From assembly GCA_900546265.1 (NCBI GenBank), contig URCA01000010.1:1-64000 (forward strand): a DNA stretch of 64,000 nt, in the 5' to 3' direction. Source of the DNA: an uncultured Oscillospiraceae bacterium. GTDB lineage: Bacteria; Bacillota; Clostridia; Oscillospirales; Acutalibacteraceae. The notes below the pieces were generated by a model. That model searched no databases, had not been told where the DNA came from, and saw only the letters and a list, made by a program, of their open reading frames with translations. A program made the translations under genes and the position numbers. Of the stretch, positions 36,201 to 46,828 are shown one piece after another. Position 1 is the first letter of the stretch, and each line of letters opens with the position of its first letter.

Positions 36201-37728
36201 ATGAAAAAATTGGTGCTTCTCCCCATAGACGAACGCCCGTGTAATTATCGCTTTCCCTATTTGCTGGCACTGGATTCTGAGTATGAGGTGGTTCGTCCGC
36301 CGCTGGAAATTATGCCGCATAAAAAACAGGCGGGGGACTGCGCCCGATTGCTGGCGTTTCTCGAGGAGCAGATGGCGACCGCCAAGGCGGTGATCCTCTC
36401 GCTTAACACCCTGCTGTACGGCGGGCTGGTGCCTTCGCGCGTCCATACGGACAGCTATGAAACCGTTGCCGCCCGGCTGGAGCGGTTTTGCGAGCTCCGG
36501 CGGCGGTATCCGCAGGTGAGGGTGTACGCCTATACGCTGATTATGCGCTGCAATCGCGCCAATAACAACGAGGAAGAGCCAGATTACTGGGCGCCGTGGG
36601 GGTATCGCCTCTTCCGCCTCGGGTATCTCGCCGATAAGGCGGAGCAGGCCGGGCTGACCCCGGAAGAGGACGCGGAGCTGTCCGGCCTGCGCGGCGAGGT
36701 GCCGGAGGCGCTGCTGCGAGATTATCAGGAGCGCCGCCGCGTGAATCATCGGGTAAATTTGCTGTGCCTGAAAGCCCTGCGGGACGGCCTGTTTGATTTC
36801 TTGGTCATCCCGCAGGATGACGCGGCGGAATACGGGTACATGTGCGTGGAACAAAGAGAAATCCGCCGCCGTATCGCGGAATACCGCATCGGCACCCGCT
36901 GCTATTTGTATCCGGGCGCGGACGAGGCCGGGTGCACCATGCTGGCCCGCGCCGTCAACGAGGACAGGGGGGAGCAGCCGCGGGTGTATATCCGCTTCAA
37001 CAGCTGCGCGGCCGAGCAGGTGCAGCCCCTGTATGAGGATCGCTACATAGGCGAATCGGTCAAGTATATGGTGCTGGCGGCGGGCGGTCTGCCGGTGTAC
37101 GCCCTGGCCGACGCGGACATGGTTCTGCTGGTAAACTGTCCGGCGGATCGCATGGAGTACCGGATCGTGACAAACCGGCAATACGGCGTAAACCGCACCC
37201 CGGTGGAGCTGGCGGAATACGCCGCCTACTGCATCGGCCGGGGGATCCCGGTCGCCGTCGGCGACTGCGCCACGGTGAACTCCGGCGACGAGGAGCTGGT
37301 GGATTTGCTCCGGCAGAAGGGGCTGCTTTTCCGGCTGGCGGGCTACGCCGGGTGGAATACCTCCGACAACACCCTGGGGACCGCCGTGTCCATGGGAATG
37401 CTGTACCGGTATTTCGGCGACAGACCGGCCCACCGGAATTTCCTGGCGCTGCGGTATATCGAGGACGTCGGGTATGACGCCGTCGTACGGGATAAGGTGA
37501 TCGACGGCTTTGCGCCCCCCCGTGGGGGAAATCGGCGGACATATTCTGCCGCGCGGCGAGGCCGCTGATTTTGCCCGGAAAGGCCTGGAGGCGTACGCCG
37601 ACTCGCTCGTGGACGGCGAGGATGGACGGATCGTGGTGGAGGATTGCTGGTTCCCCTGGGAGCGGGCTTTTGAAATCGGGCTGGCCGTCCGCTTTGAGGA
37701 ACGGCAGGTTAGCGCGGAAAGGGCGTGA
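36201..37728 (+). pseudogene. DUF4127 protein broken by a frameshift in a C7 run
   Basis: The first frame (36201-37568) encodes a DUF4127 protein (LLPIDERPCNYRFPY at the start, SLNTLLYGGLVPSR, DDAAEYG, GDCATVNSGDEEL) up to residue 438 or so and then ends in an unrelated Arg-rich tail. The true C-terminus continues in the next frame to 37728 (PPVGEIGGHILPRGEAADFA, then WFPWERAFEIGLAVRF). The switch falls at seven cytosines at 37515-37521; one base fewer restores a protein of about 508 residues, the usual family length. The function of DUF4127 is unknown. It sits between a binding lipoprotein and cassette B. The cause may be a mutation, phase variation, slippage during expression or a homopolymer read error. 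Confidence 0.8.
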
Positions 37729-37735
37729 AAATGCC

Positions 37736-40606
37736 ATGAATACGTTGAAAAAAGGAGCCTGGGTACGCCGCTTGGGCGCGCTGGGCGCGGCTCTGGCGCT
37801 GGCGATTCCCGCCGGTTTCCCGGCCGCGGCGGAAGGCTCCGTCCAAAATTCAGCAGCGGCCCGGCCGGACGATTACGCCGCCTACCTGGCCGAGCAGGCC
37901 GGTACGGAGCAGCCGATCGAGGAGATTCTCCTGTCCGCCGCCGACTTTTACCCCGCTGCGCTGGAGCGAACGGGGAATGTCTCCTATGAGTCCGACTGCG
38001 CCGGCAAACCGGCGGTATGCTTTACGGACGGGAGCGCGATCACCTTTTCGGCGACGGCGCGGCGGGCGGGCCTTTATCGTCTGGAGGTTTCTTACCGGCC
38101 GCTGGACGGGGTTATCCGCGAGGTGGAATGCGCCCTGCGGCTTGGCGGGGGGCTCCCCTTCGCGCAGGCGGACAGCCTGCTGCTGCCCAAGCAGTATGAG
38201 AAGACTGTGGCCGCCAAGGATAACCGCGGCAACGATATTCGTCCCTCCTCGGTGGTCCGGCAGGACTGGACGACGCACACGGTGGCGGATTCCACCGGTA
38301 TGTACGGGGCGCTCCTCTTTCCTCTGTCCGCCGGGGAGAACCGGCTGACGCTGACCTTCTCCACCGGCACGGTGGCGGTGAGCGCTCTCCGGTTTTATAA
38401 CGTTCCCGACCCGGTCCCCTATACCGCTTACCGGGAGAAATACGCCGGTGCGGCGGAAACCGGCGGCTTCGCCAGACAGATAGAGGCGGAGGACGCCGAC
38501 GTACGCTCCAGCTCGGTCATCAGCCTCAATATGGATCGCAGCGGGCCGGAGGTGTCTCCCAGCGATCCCGTTCTCCTCAAGGTTAACACGCTCGGGGGCA
38601 GCGGCTGGGCGCAGCCCGGCCAGTACGCTTCCTGGACGGTAACCGTCCCGCGCAGCGGCTGGTACACTCTGCAAATGCGCTACCGGCAGAACAGCGCCCG
38701 TGGCCGGGCGGTCTATCGCCGCCTGTATATCAACGGCGAGATCCCCTTCCGGGAGGCGGAGGCGCTGCCCTTCCGCTTCAGCGACGAATGGCAGACCGCC
38801 TATCTGGGCGGCGATGAGCCCTATTGGTTCTATTTGAAGGAAGGGGACAATTCCATTCGTTTGGAAACCAGCCTGGGCGGCTATACGCAGGTGATCGCCA
38901 AGGCGGACGAGACGGCGCGGGCCCTGGGAACCTTGTATCGGGAAATCGTCCTGATTACCGGGCAGAATCCCGACGCCAACCGCGATTATATGCTGGCCCA
39001 GGAAATCCCCGATCTGCCCGCGCAGCTCGAGACGCTGAATGCCGCCCTACATGAGGTGGAATCCCTGCTGCTTGCCATCGATTCGCGCGCGCTGTCGGAT
39101 GATGCGGCCACGGTGCGCACGCTCTATGTGCAGATCCAGGGCTTTTTAAAGGATACCGAGACGATTCCGCTGCGTATGAGCAGCTTTCAGACCAATATCA
39201 GCTCCTTCAGCGATTTTGCCGCGGGGCTGAAAAAGCAGCCGCTGGAGCTGGACTGCTTTGCCGTCGCCTCGCCGGACGCGGCGGACATCCTGGTCCGGCC
39301 CGGCTGGACGGCGCGGGTTTCCTATGGGGTGCGGGCGTTCCTTGGCTCCTTTACGGGGGATTATGCCAGCATCGGCAGCGTCGAGGCGGGCGGCGCCTCG
39401 GTGGAGCTTTGGGTGAACAGCATCAGCGGCGCGGTGGGGCGCGATCAGGCGCAGATACTCAAGCAGGTGCTGGACAGCCAGTTTACCCCCAAAACAGGCG
39501 TGACAGTGAATCTCAAGCTGGTGCAGCAGGCGCTGGCCCCCGCCATATTCTCCGGACGCGGCCCCGACGTGGCCGCGTATATTCCCACCGGCGATTCGGT
39601 CAATCTGGCGGCCCGGGGCGGGCTGCAGGATCTCAGCGGCATGGAGGGCTTTGCGGAGTTTACAAAAGCGTTCAGCCCGGACGCCTTTCTGCCGCATACC
39701 TATAACGGCGGCGTATACGGCGTCCCATTCACCGAGGATTTCCCGGTTCTTTTCTGGAGAACCGATATTTTTGAGCAGCTGGACATTCAGCCGCCCAAAA
39801 CCTGGGACGACTTCTACGACGTGCTGTCGGTGATACAGAAGAACAACATGACCGTCGGCATTCCCAACGTGCAGGGTACGCAGATGAGCACCAACAATTC
39901 CATATTCGCCATGCTGCTTTACCAGCGGGGCGGCCAGTATTACACCGAAGCCCGGGACGCCACCGCGTTTGACAGCGAGGCGGCGCTGGACGCCTTCCGC
40001 CAATGGACGGATTTATACAAAAACTACAGCCTGCCGGTGCAGTACAGCTTTTATCAGCGCTTCCGGCTGGGCGATATGCCCATGGGCATCGAAAACTATA
40101 CGATGGCCACCATGCTGCAGGTCGCGGCACCGGAAATCGACGGTCTTTGGGAAATGGCGCCCCTGCCGGGCATAACGCGGTCGGACGGCACCGTGTGCAA
40201 TACCGCTATCGCGGGCGGCATGAGCACCATCATGCTCCGCAGCGCCAAAGACAAGGCGGCGGGCTGGCAGCTGATAAAATGGCTCTCCAGCGAGGAGGCT
40301 CAGGCGGCCGTCGGCATTGAGCTGGAGGCGCTGCTTGGCCCCTCGGGCCGCTTTAATCCCGCCAACCGCGCGGCTTTCGACAATCTGCCCTGGAATAAAA
40401 CCGAGGCCGCGGCCATCCGCGCCCAGTGGCAAACCGTGACGTTTCTGCCGCAGGTGCCCGGCGGCTATTACGTGGATCGCAACCTGACCAACGCGTTCCG
40501 CCGCACGGTGTTCTACAACCGGAATTACCGGGAGGCCCTGCTGGAATACAACCGGGAAATCCAATTGGAAATTACGCGTAAGCGCCGCGAGTTCGGCCTG
40601 GACTGA
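37736..40606 (+). CDS. Secreted fusion of carbohydrate-binding-like domains with a sugar-binding protein (cassette B)
   Basis: This 956-residue protein has the same architecture as the one at 9655. A type I signal peptide (cleavage near residue 31, AAA) with no lipobox is followed by two beta-sandwich domains (about 40-235 and 245-385; the second opens with IEAEDADVRSSS and has SGWYTLQMRYRQNS), a helical region (about 385-545) and a family 1 binding domain (about 555-956; SVELWVNSI, GPDVAAYI, GVPFTEDFPVLFWRTDIF, KAAGWQLIKWLSS). The start follows GAAAGGG at a long spacing of about 12 bases. It is immediately followed by permeases 40653 and 41620. Confidence 0.82.
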   Translation: MNTLKKGAWVRRLGALGAALALAIPAGFPAAAEGSVQNSAAARPDDYAAYLAEQAGTEQPIEEILLSAADFYPAALERTGNVSYESDCAGKPAVCFTDGSAITFSATARRAGLYRLEVSYRPLDGVIREVECALRLGGGLPFAQADSLLLPKQYEKTVAAKDNRGNDIRPSSVVRQDWTTHTVADSTGMYGALLFPLSAGENRLTLTFSTGTVAVSALRFYNVPDPVPYTAYREKYAGAAETGGFARQIEAEDADVRSSSVISLNMDRSGPEVSPSDPVLLKVNTLGGSGWAQPGQYASWTVTVPRSGWYTLQMRYRQNSARGRAVYRRLYINGEIPFREAEALPFRFSDEWQTAYLGGDEPYWFYLKEGDNSIRLETSLGGYTQVIAKADETARALGTLYREIVLITGQNPDANRDYMLAQEIPDLPAQLETLNAALHEVESLLLAIDSRALSDDAATVRTLYVQIQGFLKDTETIPLRMSSFQTNISSFSDFAAGLKKQPLELDCFAVASPDAADILVRPGWTARVSYGVRAFLGSFTGDYASIGSVEAGGASVELWVNSISGAVGRDQAQILKQVLDSQFTPKTGVTVNLKLVQQALAPAIFSGRGPDVAAYIPTGDSVNLAARGGLQDLSGMEGFAEFTKAFSPDAFLPHTYNGGVYGVPFTEDFPVLFWRTDIFEQLDIQPPKTWDDFYDVLSVIQKNNMTVGIPNVQGTQMSTNNSIFAMLLYQRGGQYYTEARDATAFDSEAALDAFRQWTDLYKNYSLPVQYSFYQRFRLGDMPMGIENYTMATMLQVAAPEIDGLWEMAPLPGITRSDGTVCNTAIAGGMSTIMLRSAKDKAAGWQLIKWLSSEEAQAAVGIELEALLGPSGRFNPANRAAFDNLPWNKTEAAAIRAQWQTVTFLPQVPGGYYVDRNLTNAFRRTVFYNRNYREALLEYNREIQLEITRKRREFGLD

Positions 40607-40652
40607 ACGACCACGGCTTGCCAACCTGTCGAATTGAAGGAGTTTGAGGAGT

Positions 40653-41594
40653 ATGCGCAGAATAGAAGGCCCTGACCGGCCAAAAGGCCGGCGCCGGGTC
40701 GGCAGCTTCCTGCGGGAGTGCGTGCGGGATCGGGACAAATACGCCATGCTCCTGCCCTTTTTTGTCCTGTACGGTCTCTTTACCCTGGCCCCAATCCTTT
40801 GTTCCATCCTGCTGAGCCTGACGGATTTCAATATGCTGTCCACCCCGCATTTCGTCTGGCTGGACAATTATCGCAAGCTGCTGCTGGAGGACAGCGTTTT
40901 CCCCACGGTGGTGAAGAATACGCTGCTGTTCGCGCTGATCACCGGGCCGTTGAGCTATTTTCTCTGCCTGATCGTGGCCTGGCTGGTCAACGAGCTGTCG
41001 CCCATTCCGCGCGCCGCCATGACCTTTCTCTTTTACGCGCCGAACATCGCGGGTAACCTCTATGTGGTATGGAGCATGATCTTCAGCGGCGACATGTACG
41101 GCTGGGCCAACGGTTTCCTGACGAACCTGGGGCTGATAAACGAGCCGGTGCAGTGGCTGTCCGAGCCCGGCACCAATCTGACCATTATTATGATCGTGCA
41201 GCTTTGGATGAGCATGGGGGCGGGCTTCCTCACCTTTATCGCCGGTCTGCAGGGGGTCAACCGTTCGCTGTACGAGGCGGCGGCCATCGACGGCATTCGC
41301 AACCGGTGGCAGGAATTCATCTATGTGACCATCCCGACCATGGGGCCGCAGCTGCTTTTCGGCGCGGTGATGCAAATCAGCGCCTCCTTTTCGGCCGGCC
41401 GTATCTGTATAGAGCTCGCGGGCAATCCCAGCACCGATTATTCCGCCAGCACGCTCATCACCCACATTATCGACTATGGAACGCAGCGCTATGAAATGGG
41501 TTACGCATCCGCCATTGCGACGGTACTGTTCGCCGCCATGCTGCTGTGCAACCAGCTTATCCGCCGAATCCTGCGGGGATATACCCAGGCGTAA
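40653..41594 (+). CDS. Sugar ABC transporter permease, MalF type (cassette B, pair 1)
   Basis: This is a 313-residue CUT1 permease with six predicted helices and the contact loop EAAAIDGIRNRWQEF, nearly the same as in the cassette A gene at 12659. The ATG at 40653 is ten bases after AAGGAG; an in-frame TTG at 40644 is too close to that site. It follows the fused binding protein by 46 bases and is paired with the next gene. Confidence 0.9.
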   Translation: MRRIEGPDRPKGRRRVGSFLRECVRDRDKYAMLLPFFVLYGLFTLAPILCSILLSLTDFNMLSTPHFVWLDNYRKLLLEDSVFPTVVKNTLLFALITGPLSYFLCLIVAWLVNELSPIPRAAMTFLFYAPNIAGNLYVVWSMIFSGDMYGWANGFLTNLGLINEPVQWLSEPGTNLTIIMIVQLWMSMGAGFLTFIAGLQGVNRSLYEAAAIDGIRNRWQEFIYVTIPTMGPQLLFGAVMQISASFSAGRICIELAGNPSTDYSASTLITHIIDYGTQRYEMGYASAIATVLFAAMLLCNQLIRRILRGYTQA

Positions 41595-41619
41595 GCGAAA
41601 GCATCGGGAGGTCATGCTG

Positions 41620-42477
41620 ATGAAACTTCATACCCGCAACAAGCTGAGCCGTTCGCGGCTGGGCAATTTGGTGGTGCTCGTCCTTTTGACGGCCATGGGC
41701 GTTTTTACCGCGATTCCCTTTCTCTTTTCCATTGTCCAGTCTATCAAGCCGGTGGATGAATTGTTTGTGTATCCGCCCCGCCTCACGGTGTCGCGGCCCA
41801 CGCTGGATAATTTCGCCGTGCTGTTCCATCTGACAAGCTCCACCTGGGTGCCGGTCTCCCGGTATCTGTTCAACAGCCTGCTGCTGACCGTTTGCGGCAC
41901 GGTGGGGAACGTCGTCGTCTGCTCCATGGCGGCGTATCCCTTGGCCAAGCTGAAATTTCACGGCCGGAAGCTGCTGTTCAATCTGGTGGTGGTTTCCCTT
42001 TTGTTTACCTATGAGGTTACCTTTATCCCGAACTATGTCATCCTGTCCAAGCTGCAGATGCTGGACACCTTCTGGGCGCTTCTCCTGCCGGCCGTCGCCA
42101 CCCCCATGGGCCTGTTTTTGATGAAGCAATTCATGGAGCAGATACCCGACTCGGTGGTGGAATCCGCCCGGGTGGACGGGGCGGGGACACTGACCCTTTA
42201 CTGGCGGATCGTTATGCCGCAGGTCAAGCCCGCCTGGCTGACGCTGGTGATCTTCAGCTTTCAGTCGCTGTGGAACCGGGAGGGACTGGAATTTATCTTC
42301 AGCGAGGAGCTCAAAATGTTCCCCACCATCCTCAAGCAAGTGGCCTCCTCCGGCGTGGCCCGGGCCGGCGCGGCCGCGGCGGCCGCCGTCATCCTGATGA
42401 TCCCGCCGATTGTGGTCTTTTTGCTCTCCCAGTCCAATGTTATCGAGACCATGGCCAGCTCGGGCATTAAAGAATAA
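41620..42477 (+). CDS. Sugar ABC transporter permease, MalG type (cassette B, pair 1)
   Basis: This is a 285-residue permease subunit with six helices and the contact loop ESARVDGAGTLTLYWRI. The frame is open upstream, but the ATG at 41620 is seven bases after GGGAGGT and is followed by a normal cytosolic leader; the ATG at 41614 is too near the site. It ends 13 bases before the propeller/Yip1 gene. Confidence 0.9.
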   Translation: MKLHTRNKLSRSRLGNLVVLVLLTAMGVFTAIPFLFSIVQSIKPVDELFVYPPRLTVSRPTLDNFAVLFHLTSSTWVPVSRYLFNSLLLTVCGTVGNVVVCSMAAYPLAKLKFHGRKLLFNLVVVSLLFTYEVTFIPNYVILSKLQMLDTFWALLLPAVATPMGLFLMKQFMEQIPDSVVESARVDGAGTLTLYWRIVMPQVKPAWLTLVIFSFQSLWNREGLEFIFSEELKMFPTILKQVASSGVARAGAAAAAAVILMIPPIVVFLLSQSNVIETMASSGIKE

Positions 42478-42490
42478 GGAGGGGGACGCT

Positions 42491-44590
42491 TTGAAAAAAA
42501 ACGTATTTCGCGGCCTGTTGCTGGCCGCCGTCTCCCTCGCGCTGGCGATGCCCGCGGCGGCCTTTACGCCCTATACGCCGTATACCTACGATTCCTACGG
42601 ACACAGCACCCCCTCCGCCAACGGCTACGAGGCCGAGACGACGGTGGCCGTGGCCGAACTGGGCCTGACGGGCGCGGCGGCCGATCTCCACTGCACGGCC
42701 GACCGGGTGTATGTGCTGGCGGAGAACGGCGTGGCGGTGCTGGACAAACAGCTCCGCCCGATACGCCTCTTAGACGCCTTTACCTATCAGGGACAAACGC
42801 TCACCCTCAACAGGCCCCGGGGCCTGTTCGTCCTGGACAACGCGCACATTCTCATCGCCGACACGGAAAACCGCCGGGTGCTGGAATGCGACGAGACCGG
42901 CGCGGTTTCCCGTATTTTGGAAAAGCCCGCAAGAGTGGGCGAAGAAAACAAAGGCTATCTGGAAAAGCTGGATTTCCGCCCGATCAAGGTGCTGTACGCC
43001 GGGAGGGAGGACATTTACGTCCTGGTGGAAAACTGCTATCTCGGTATCCTCCGCTACAGCGCGGACGGCACGTTTCACGGCTTTTTCGCCGCCAATCAGG
43101 TCGAAGCGTCGCTGAGCCAGATGATTGACAAGCTCTGGAAGAAGCTGCTGACCAAGCAGCAGCGCTCCTACATAGCCAACTATGTGCCTGTGGATTATTC
43201 GTCCTTCGACATAGACGGCGAAGGGTTTATTTATACCACCACCAGCCGCAGCAACTCCACGCTGGACGAGATCCGCAAGCTCAACACCGTGGGCAAGAAC
43301 ATTCTGCGCACCGATATGCAGTACGACACCCTGGGGCGCGGGGATTACGGGGATCGGGATAAGCTGGTTTACCGCCAGAAGTCCTACGATTCCAAGCTGA
43401 TTGACGTGGCCGCGTCGGATGACGGGGTGTTCGCCGCTCTCGATCAGCAGCGCGGCCGTGTTTTCGTCTACGATCAGGATTCTAACCTCCTCTTTGCCTT
43501 CGGCGGCAGCGGGGAGCAGAAGGGGCTGTTCCGCCAGGCCGCCGCCATCGACTACCTGGGGGATTCGCTGCTGGTGCTGGATGGGGATAAGGGGGCGCTG
43601 ACGGCTTTTCAGCCCACCCGGTTTGGGCGGCTGGTGCTGGAGGCCACCCGGCAGAATGCCGCGGGCCGGTACGATCTGGCCCTGGAGCCATGGCAGGAGG
43701 CGCTGCGGCTGGACGCCAGCTATGAAAACGCCTACCGGGGAATCGGCAAGGCCTATATGTCAGCGGGCCGCTATGAAGAGGCCATGCCTTACCTGCGGCG
43801 CGGCGGCGATCGGGAAAACTATTCCAAGGCCTTCAAGGTGGTGCGCGGCGGCTTTATGCAGGCCTGGTTTTATCCCATTCTGGCGGGCGCCGCCCTGCTG
43901 CTGGCGGCGGTGGTTCTGCGCCGCCGAATCTGGCGCGCCGTCACGCGCGGGAAAACGCTGCCGGTTCTTCTGCCCGTGGAAGAGCGCCCGACCTATCCCA
44001 TGCGCCACCTGATCACGGGCTTTGACGGGCTGCGCCGTTCAACGGGCCGCTCCGCTCTGGTGGTTTCCGCCGTCCTGGTGACGCTGTGGTTCTTCTCCTC
44101 GCTGTTTATGCGGCAGTATACCGGCTTTACCTTTAATCTGGAAAACCCGCAGGAACTCAATATTCTGTTCATTGTGGCCCGTACGGCGGGGATTTTCCTG
44201 CTTTGGTGCCTGGCGGCCACGGGCGTCAGCTCCATGCTGGACGGCGAGGGGGGCTTGCGCCGGATTGCCGTCGTCTCCGCCTACGCGCTGGTTCCCATGG
44301 TGATGGCGCAGTTTACCTATGTCCTGCTTTCCAATGTGGCGATTTACGACGAGGGGGCGCTGCTCAAGGCCCTGCTGCTAATCGGGTATCTGTGGAGCGG
44401 CTGGCTCCTCTTTTACGGCGTCAAGGAGGCGCATCAGTTTTCGGTTTCCCGTACGGTGCTGGCGATCCTGATGACGGTACTGGGGATGCTGTTCTGCGGC
44501 CTCATTCTGGTATTGGTGTATGGGCTGCTTCAACAGCTCGTCGCCTTCTTTGCGACGATTTTCAACGAGCTCATTCTGCGCTCTGTCTGA
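42491..44590 (+). CDS. Membrane protein: beta-propeller, TPR-like region and Yip1 domain (cassette B)
   Basis: This 699-residue protein starts at a TTG after AAGGAGGGGG, following a signal peptide pattern. An NHL-type propeller (about 50-400; PRGLFVLDNAHILIADTENR) is followed by a TPR-like stretch (AYRGIGKAYMSAGRYEEAM), a membrane helix at about 458-475 and a Yip1 domain with about five helices. It aligns in order and spacing with the cassette A protein at 14558, but it lacks the gene overlap with the downstream DUF5696 gene. Its role is unknown. Confidence 0.78.
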   Translation: MKKNVFRGLLLAAVSLALAMPAAAFTPYTPYTYDSYGHSTPSANGYEAETTVAVAELGLTGAAADLHCTADRVYVLAENGVAVLDKQLRPIRLLDAFTYQGQTLTLNRPRGLFVLDNAHILIADTENRRVLECDETGAVSRILEKPARVGEENKGYLEKLDFRPIKVLYAGREDIYVLVENCYLGILRYSADGTFHGFFAANQVEASLSQMIDKLWKKLLTKQQRSYIANYVPVDYSSFDIDGEGFIYTTTSRSNSTLDEIRKLNTVGKNILRTDMQYDTLGRGDYGDRDKLVYRQKSYDSKLIDVAASDDGVFAALDQQRGRVFVYDQDSNLLFAFGGSGEQKGLFRQAAAIDYLGDSLLVLDGDKGALTAFQPTRFGRLVLEATRQNAAGRYDLALEPWQEALRLDASYENAYRGIGKAYMSAGRYEEAMPYLRRGGDRENYSKAFKVVRGGFMQAWFYPILAGAALLLAAVVLRRRIWRAVTRGKTLPVLLPVEERPTYPMRHLITGFDGLRRSTGRSALVVSAVLVTLWFFSSLFMRQYTGFTFNLENPQELNILFIVARTAGIFLLWCLAATGVSSMLDGEGGLRRIAVVSAYALVPMVMAQFTYVLLSNVAIYDEGALLKALLLIGYLWSGWLLFYGVKEAHQFSVSRTVLAILMTVLGMLFCGLILVLVYGLLQQLVAFFATIFNELILRSV

Positions 44591-44604
44591 TAAGGGGGAT
44601 ATTC

Positions 44605-46809
44605 ATGTCATATCGCATTTCCGCGCGGCGTATAGCGGTAATTTTAGCGGCGGCCGTCATGGCCGCTATCCCCTTGACTTCCGCGCAGGCGGCGGCGCCC
44701 GGCAAGCACTCCGCCGCCGAGCCGGTGTCCTATCGGGAGGAAGAGGGAACTCTCTCCTTTGAGAACGACCATCTGTCGGTGTCGCTGGACACGGCGACCG
44801 GCGAATTTCAGCTGACCCATCGGCCAAGCGGCAAGGTTTACCGCAGCAATCCGGAAGAGAAGAACGATCCGGCGGTCAAGGGGATCAACCGGTTTGTCAT
44901 GTACTCGCAGCTGCTGGTCACCATGCTGGATCGCGCGACCCATGAAACCTCCCAGAAGGTGTCCTATACCGGCTCGGTCATGCGGGAGGGTCTGACCGTG
45001 GAATCCATCGAGGGCGGCGTGCGTCTCGCCTTTACCTTCCCGGAAAATGAGGTGACGGTTCCGCTGGATCTGGTGCTGGACGGGCCGGTGCTTTCCGCCC
45101 GGGTGGACAGCGCCGCCATTCAGCAGGATGGAGACTACCTGGTGGCCGGTCTCGCGGTTCTCCCTTACTTTGGAAGCGGCACGGCCAAGGATGACGGCTA
45201 TCTCCTCATCCCGGACGGCAGCGGCGCTTTGGTGGAGTTTGGAACGGATAAGAGCGCGTTCAAGACCTACAGTCAGCCGGTATACGGCAGCGATCCCGCC
45301 TATGCGGGCGATATGGATACCAGCCACAAGCAGCCGATCCGCCTGCCGGTGTTCGGTATCCAGCGCAACGGCAGCGCCTTCCTGGCGGAGATTGCCCGCG
45401 GCGCGGAAAGCGCCAGCCTGGAGGCCAGCGCCCCGGGCATGATCAACGGGCAGGGGACGGTCTATGCGTCCTTTACCTATATCGGCTCCGGGCTGGTGAC
45501 CATTGGGGAGAGCAGCCAGGGGGCCGTCAAGGAATCCCAGGTGTATCAGACGGGCAACCGCCTGATCGACGACGCGCAGGTGGACTATCATTTCCTGCCG
45601 GAGGGTGGGGGCTATACCGCCATGGCGGCGCAGTACCGCTCGATTCTGCGGGAGCGGGGGAGCGGGGCCTCCGCTCTGGATCCGACGGCCCTGTATTGTG
45701 AATTTGTGGGCGGCGTGATGCGCCGGGAGAGCGTTTTCGGCTTTTATGTCAACCGGGAAAAGGCCTTGACCACGGTAGAGGATATGGAACAGGCCGTGCG
45801 GGAGCTGGATATAGCCGCCGCCACCGTGATTTACTCCTCCTGGACAAGTCAGCAGATACACGGCGGCCTGCAGACCAAGGCCGTTCCCTCCGGCAAGCTG
45901 GGGAAAGCCAAGGAGCTGCGGACGCTGGCGGAATCGCTGGGGGAGGGGCGGCTGCGCTTGTCCTATGAGCCGCTGCTTGTGCAAAAGAGCTCGCTAAGCT
46001 TTATCCGGTATTTTGACGCCGCAAAGCGTATCGGCGGCGAGCTGAATAAGGTGTACGCCTATAAGCCCAGCACCCTGTATATCGACCGGGACAAACCGGT
46101 GTCCTATCTGCTCAAGCCGGGCCGCTGGGATAAAACCTTCCGCCCCTTCACCGCGTCGTTTGACAAGCGGTATCCCTCGGCGGATATGTACAGCGCGACG
46201 CTCGGCGGCGTCACCTTCACCGACTTTGACAAAAAGCAGTTTGTCACCCGCACGCAGGTGGCCGAACAGGCCGCCGCCCGGCTGAAGGAGGGGGGACGGC
46301 GCTGGACGCTCAAGGAGCCGAACGCGTACGCGATCCCCTATACGGATACCGCCGCCGAGGTGCCGACGGCCTCCTCCGGCTTCGATCTCTTTACCCGGGA
46401 CGTTCCCTTTTACTCCTTGGTTTTGGACGGCCTGGTAAACAAAACCATCCCGGCCGCCAATCAGGACGGCGACAGCCGGCGCGCGCTGCTCAAGGCGCTG
46501 GAAACCGGCAGCAATCTGTACTTCCGCTTTATCTGCGGCGATCCGGAAACGCTGACCTATACCGCGCAGGACGGGCTGTATTACGGCGCGTTCGCCCAGT
46601 GGAAGGAGGAGGTCGCCGCGCTGTACGCCGCCTATGCCGCCGTGGCGGATAAGACGGCGGGCGCGCGGATTGACAGCCATCGCCGGATCGGGGCCGACGC
46701 CTATGAAACCCGCTATACCAACGGGGTGCGGGTATTGGTCAACTATGCGGACGAACCCATGGATTTTGAAGGGATCGCGATTTCCGCCCAGGGCTACGCC
46801 GTGATCTGA
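44605..46809 (+). CDS. DUF5696-type secreted protein (cassette B)
   Basis: This 734-residue paralogue of 16569 carries the same LIPDGSGALVEF hallmark near residue 201. Its signal peptide ends in a type I site (AQA) rather than a lipobox, so it is released or retained in another way than the cassette A copy. The N-terminal part is beta-rich and the C-terminal part looks barrel-like. The ATG at 44605 follows AAGGGGGAT. It is followed 19 bases later by the second permease pair. Confidence 0.7.
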   Translation: MSYRISARRIAVILAAAVMAAIPLTSAQAAAPGKHSAAEPVSYREEEGTLSFENDHLSVSLDTATGEFQLTHRPSGKVYRSNPEEKNDPAVKGINRFVMYSQLLVTMLDRATHETSQKVSYTGSVMREGLTVESIEGGVRLAFTFPENEVTVPLDLVLDGPVLSARVDSAAIQQDGDYLVAGLAVLPYFGSGTAKDDGYLLIPDGSGALVEFGTDKSAFKTYSQPVYGSDPAYAGDMDTSHKQPIRLPVFGIQRNGSAFLAEIARGAESASLEASAPGMINGQGTVYASFTYIGSGLVTIGESSQGAVKESQVYQTGNRLIDDAQVDYHFLPEGGGYTAMAAQYRSILRERGSGASALDPTALYCEFVGGVMRRESVFGFYVNREKALTTVEDMEQAVRELDIAAATVIYSSWTSQQIHGGLQTKAVPSGKLGKAKELRTLAESLGEGRLRLSYEPLLVQKSSLSFIRYFDAAKRIGGELNKVYAYKPSTLYIDRDKPVSYLLKPGRWDKTFRPFTASFDKRYPSADMYSATLGGVTFTDFDKKQFVTRTQVAEQAAARLKEGGRRWTLKEPNAYAIPYTDTAAEVPTASSGFDLFTRDVPFYSLVLDGLVNKTIPAANQDGDSRRALLKALETGSNLYFRFICGDPETLTYTAQDGLYYGAFAQWKEEVAALYAAYAAVADKTAGARIDSHRRIGADAYETRYTNGVRVLVNYADEPMDFEGIAISAQGYAVI

Positions 46810-46828
46810 AGGAGAGGAGACAAGCCGC

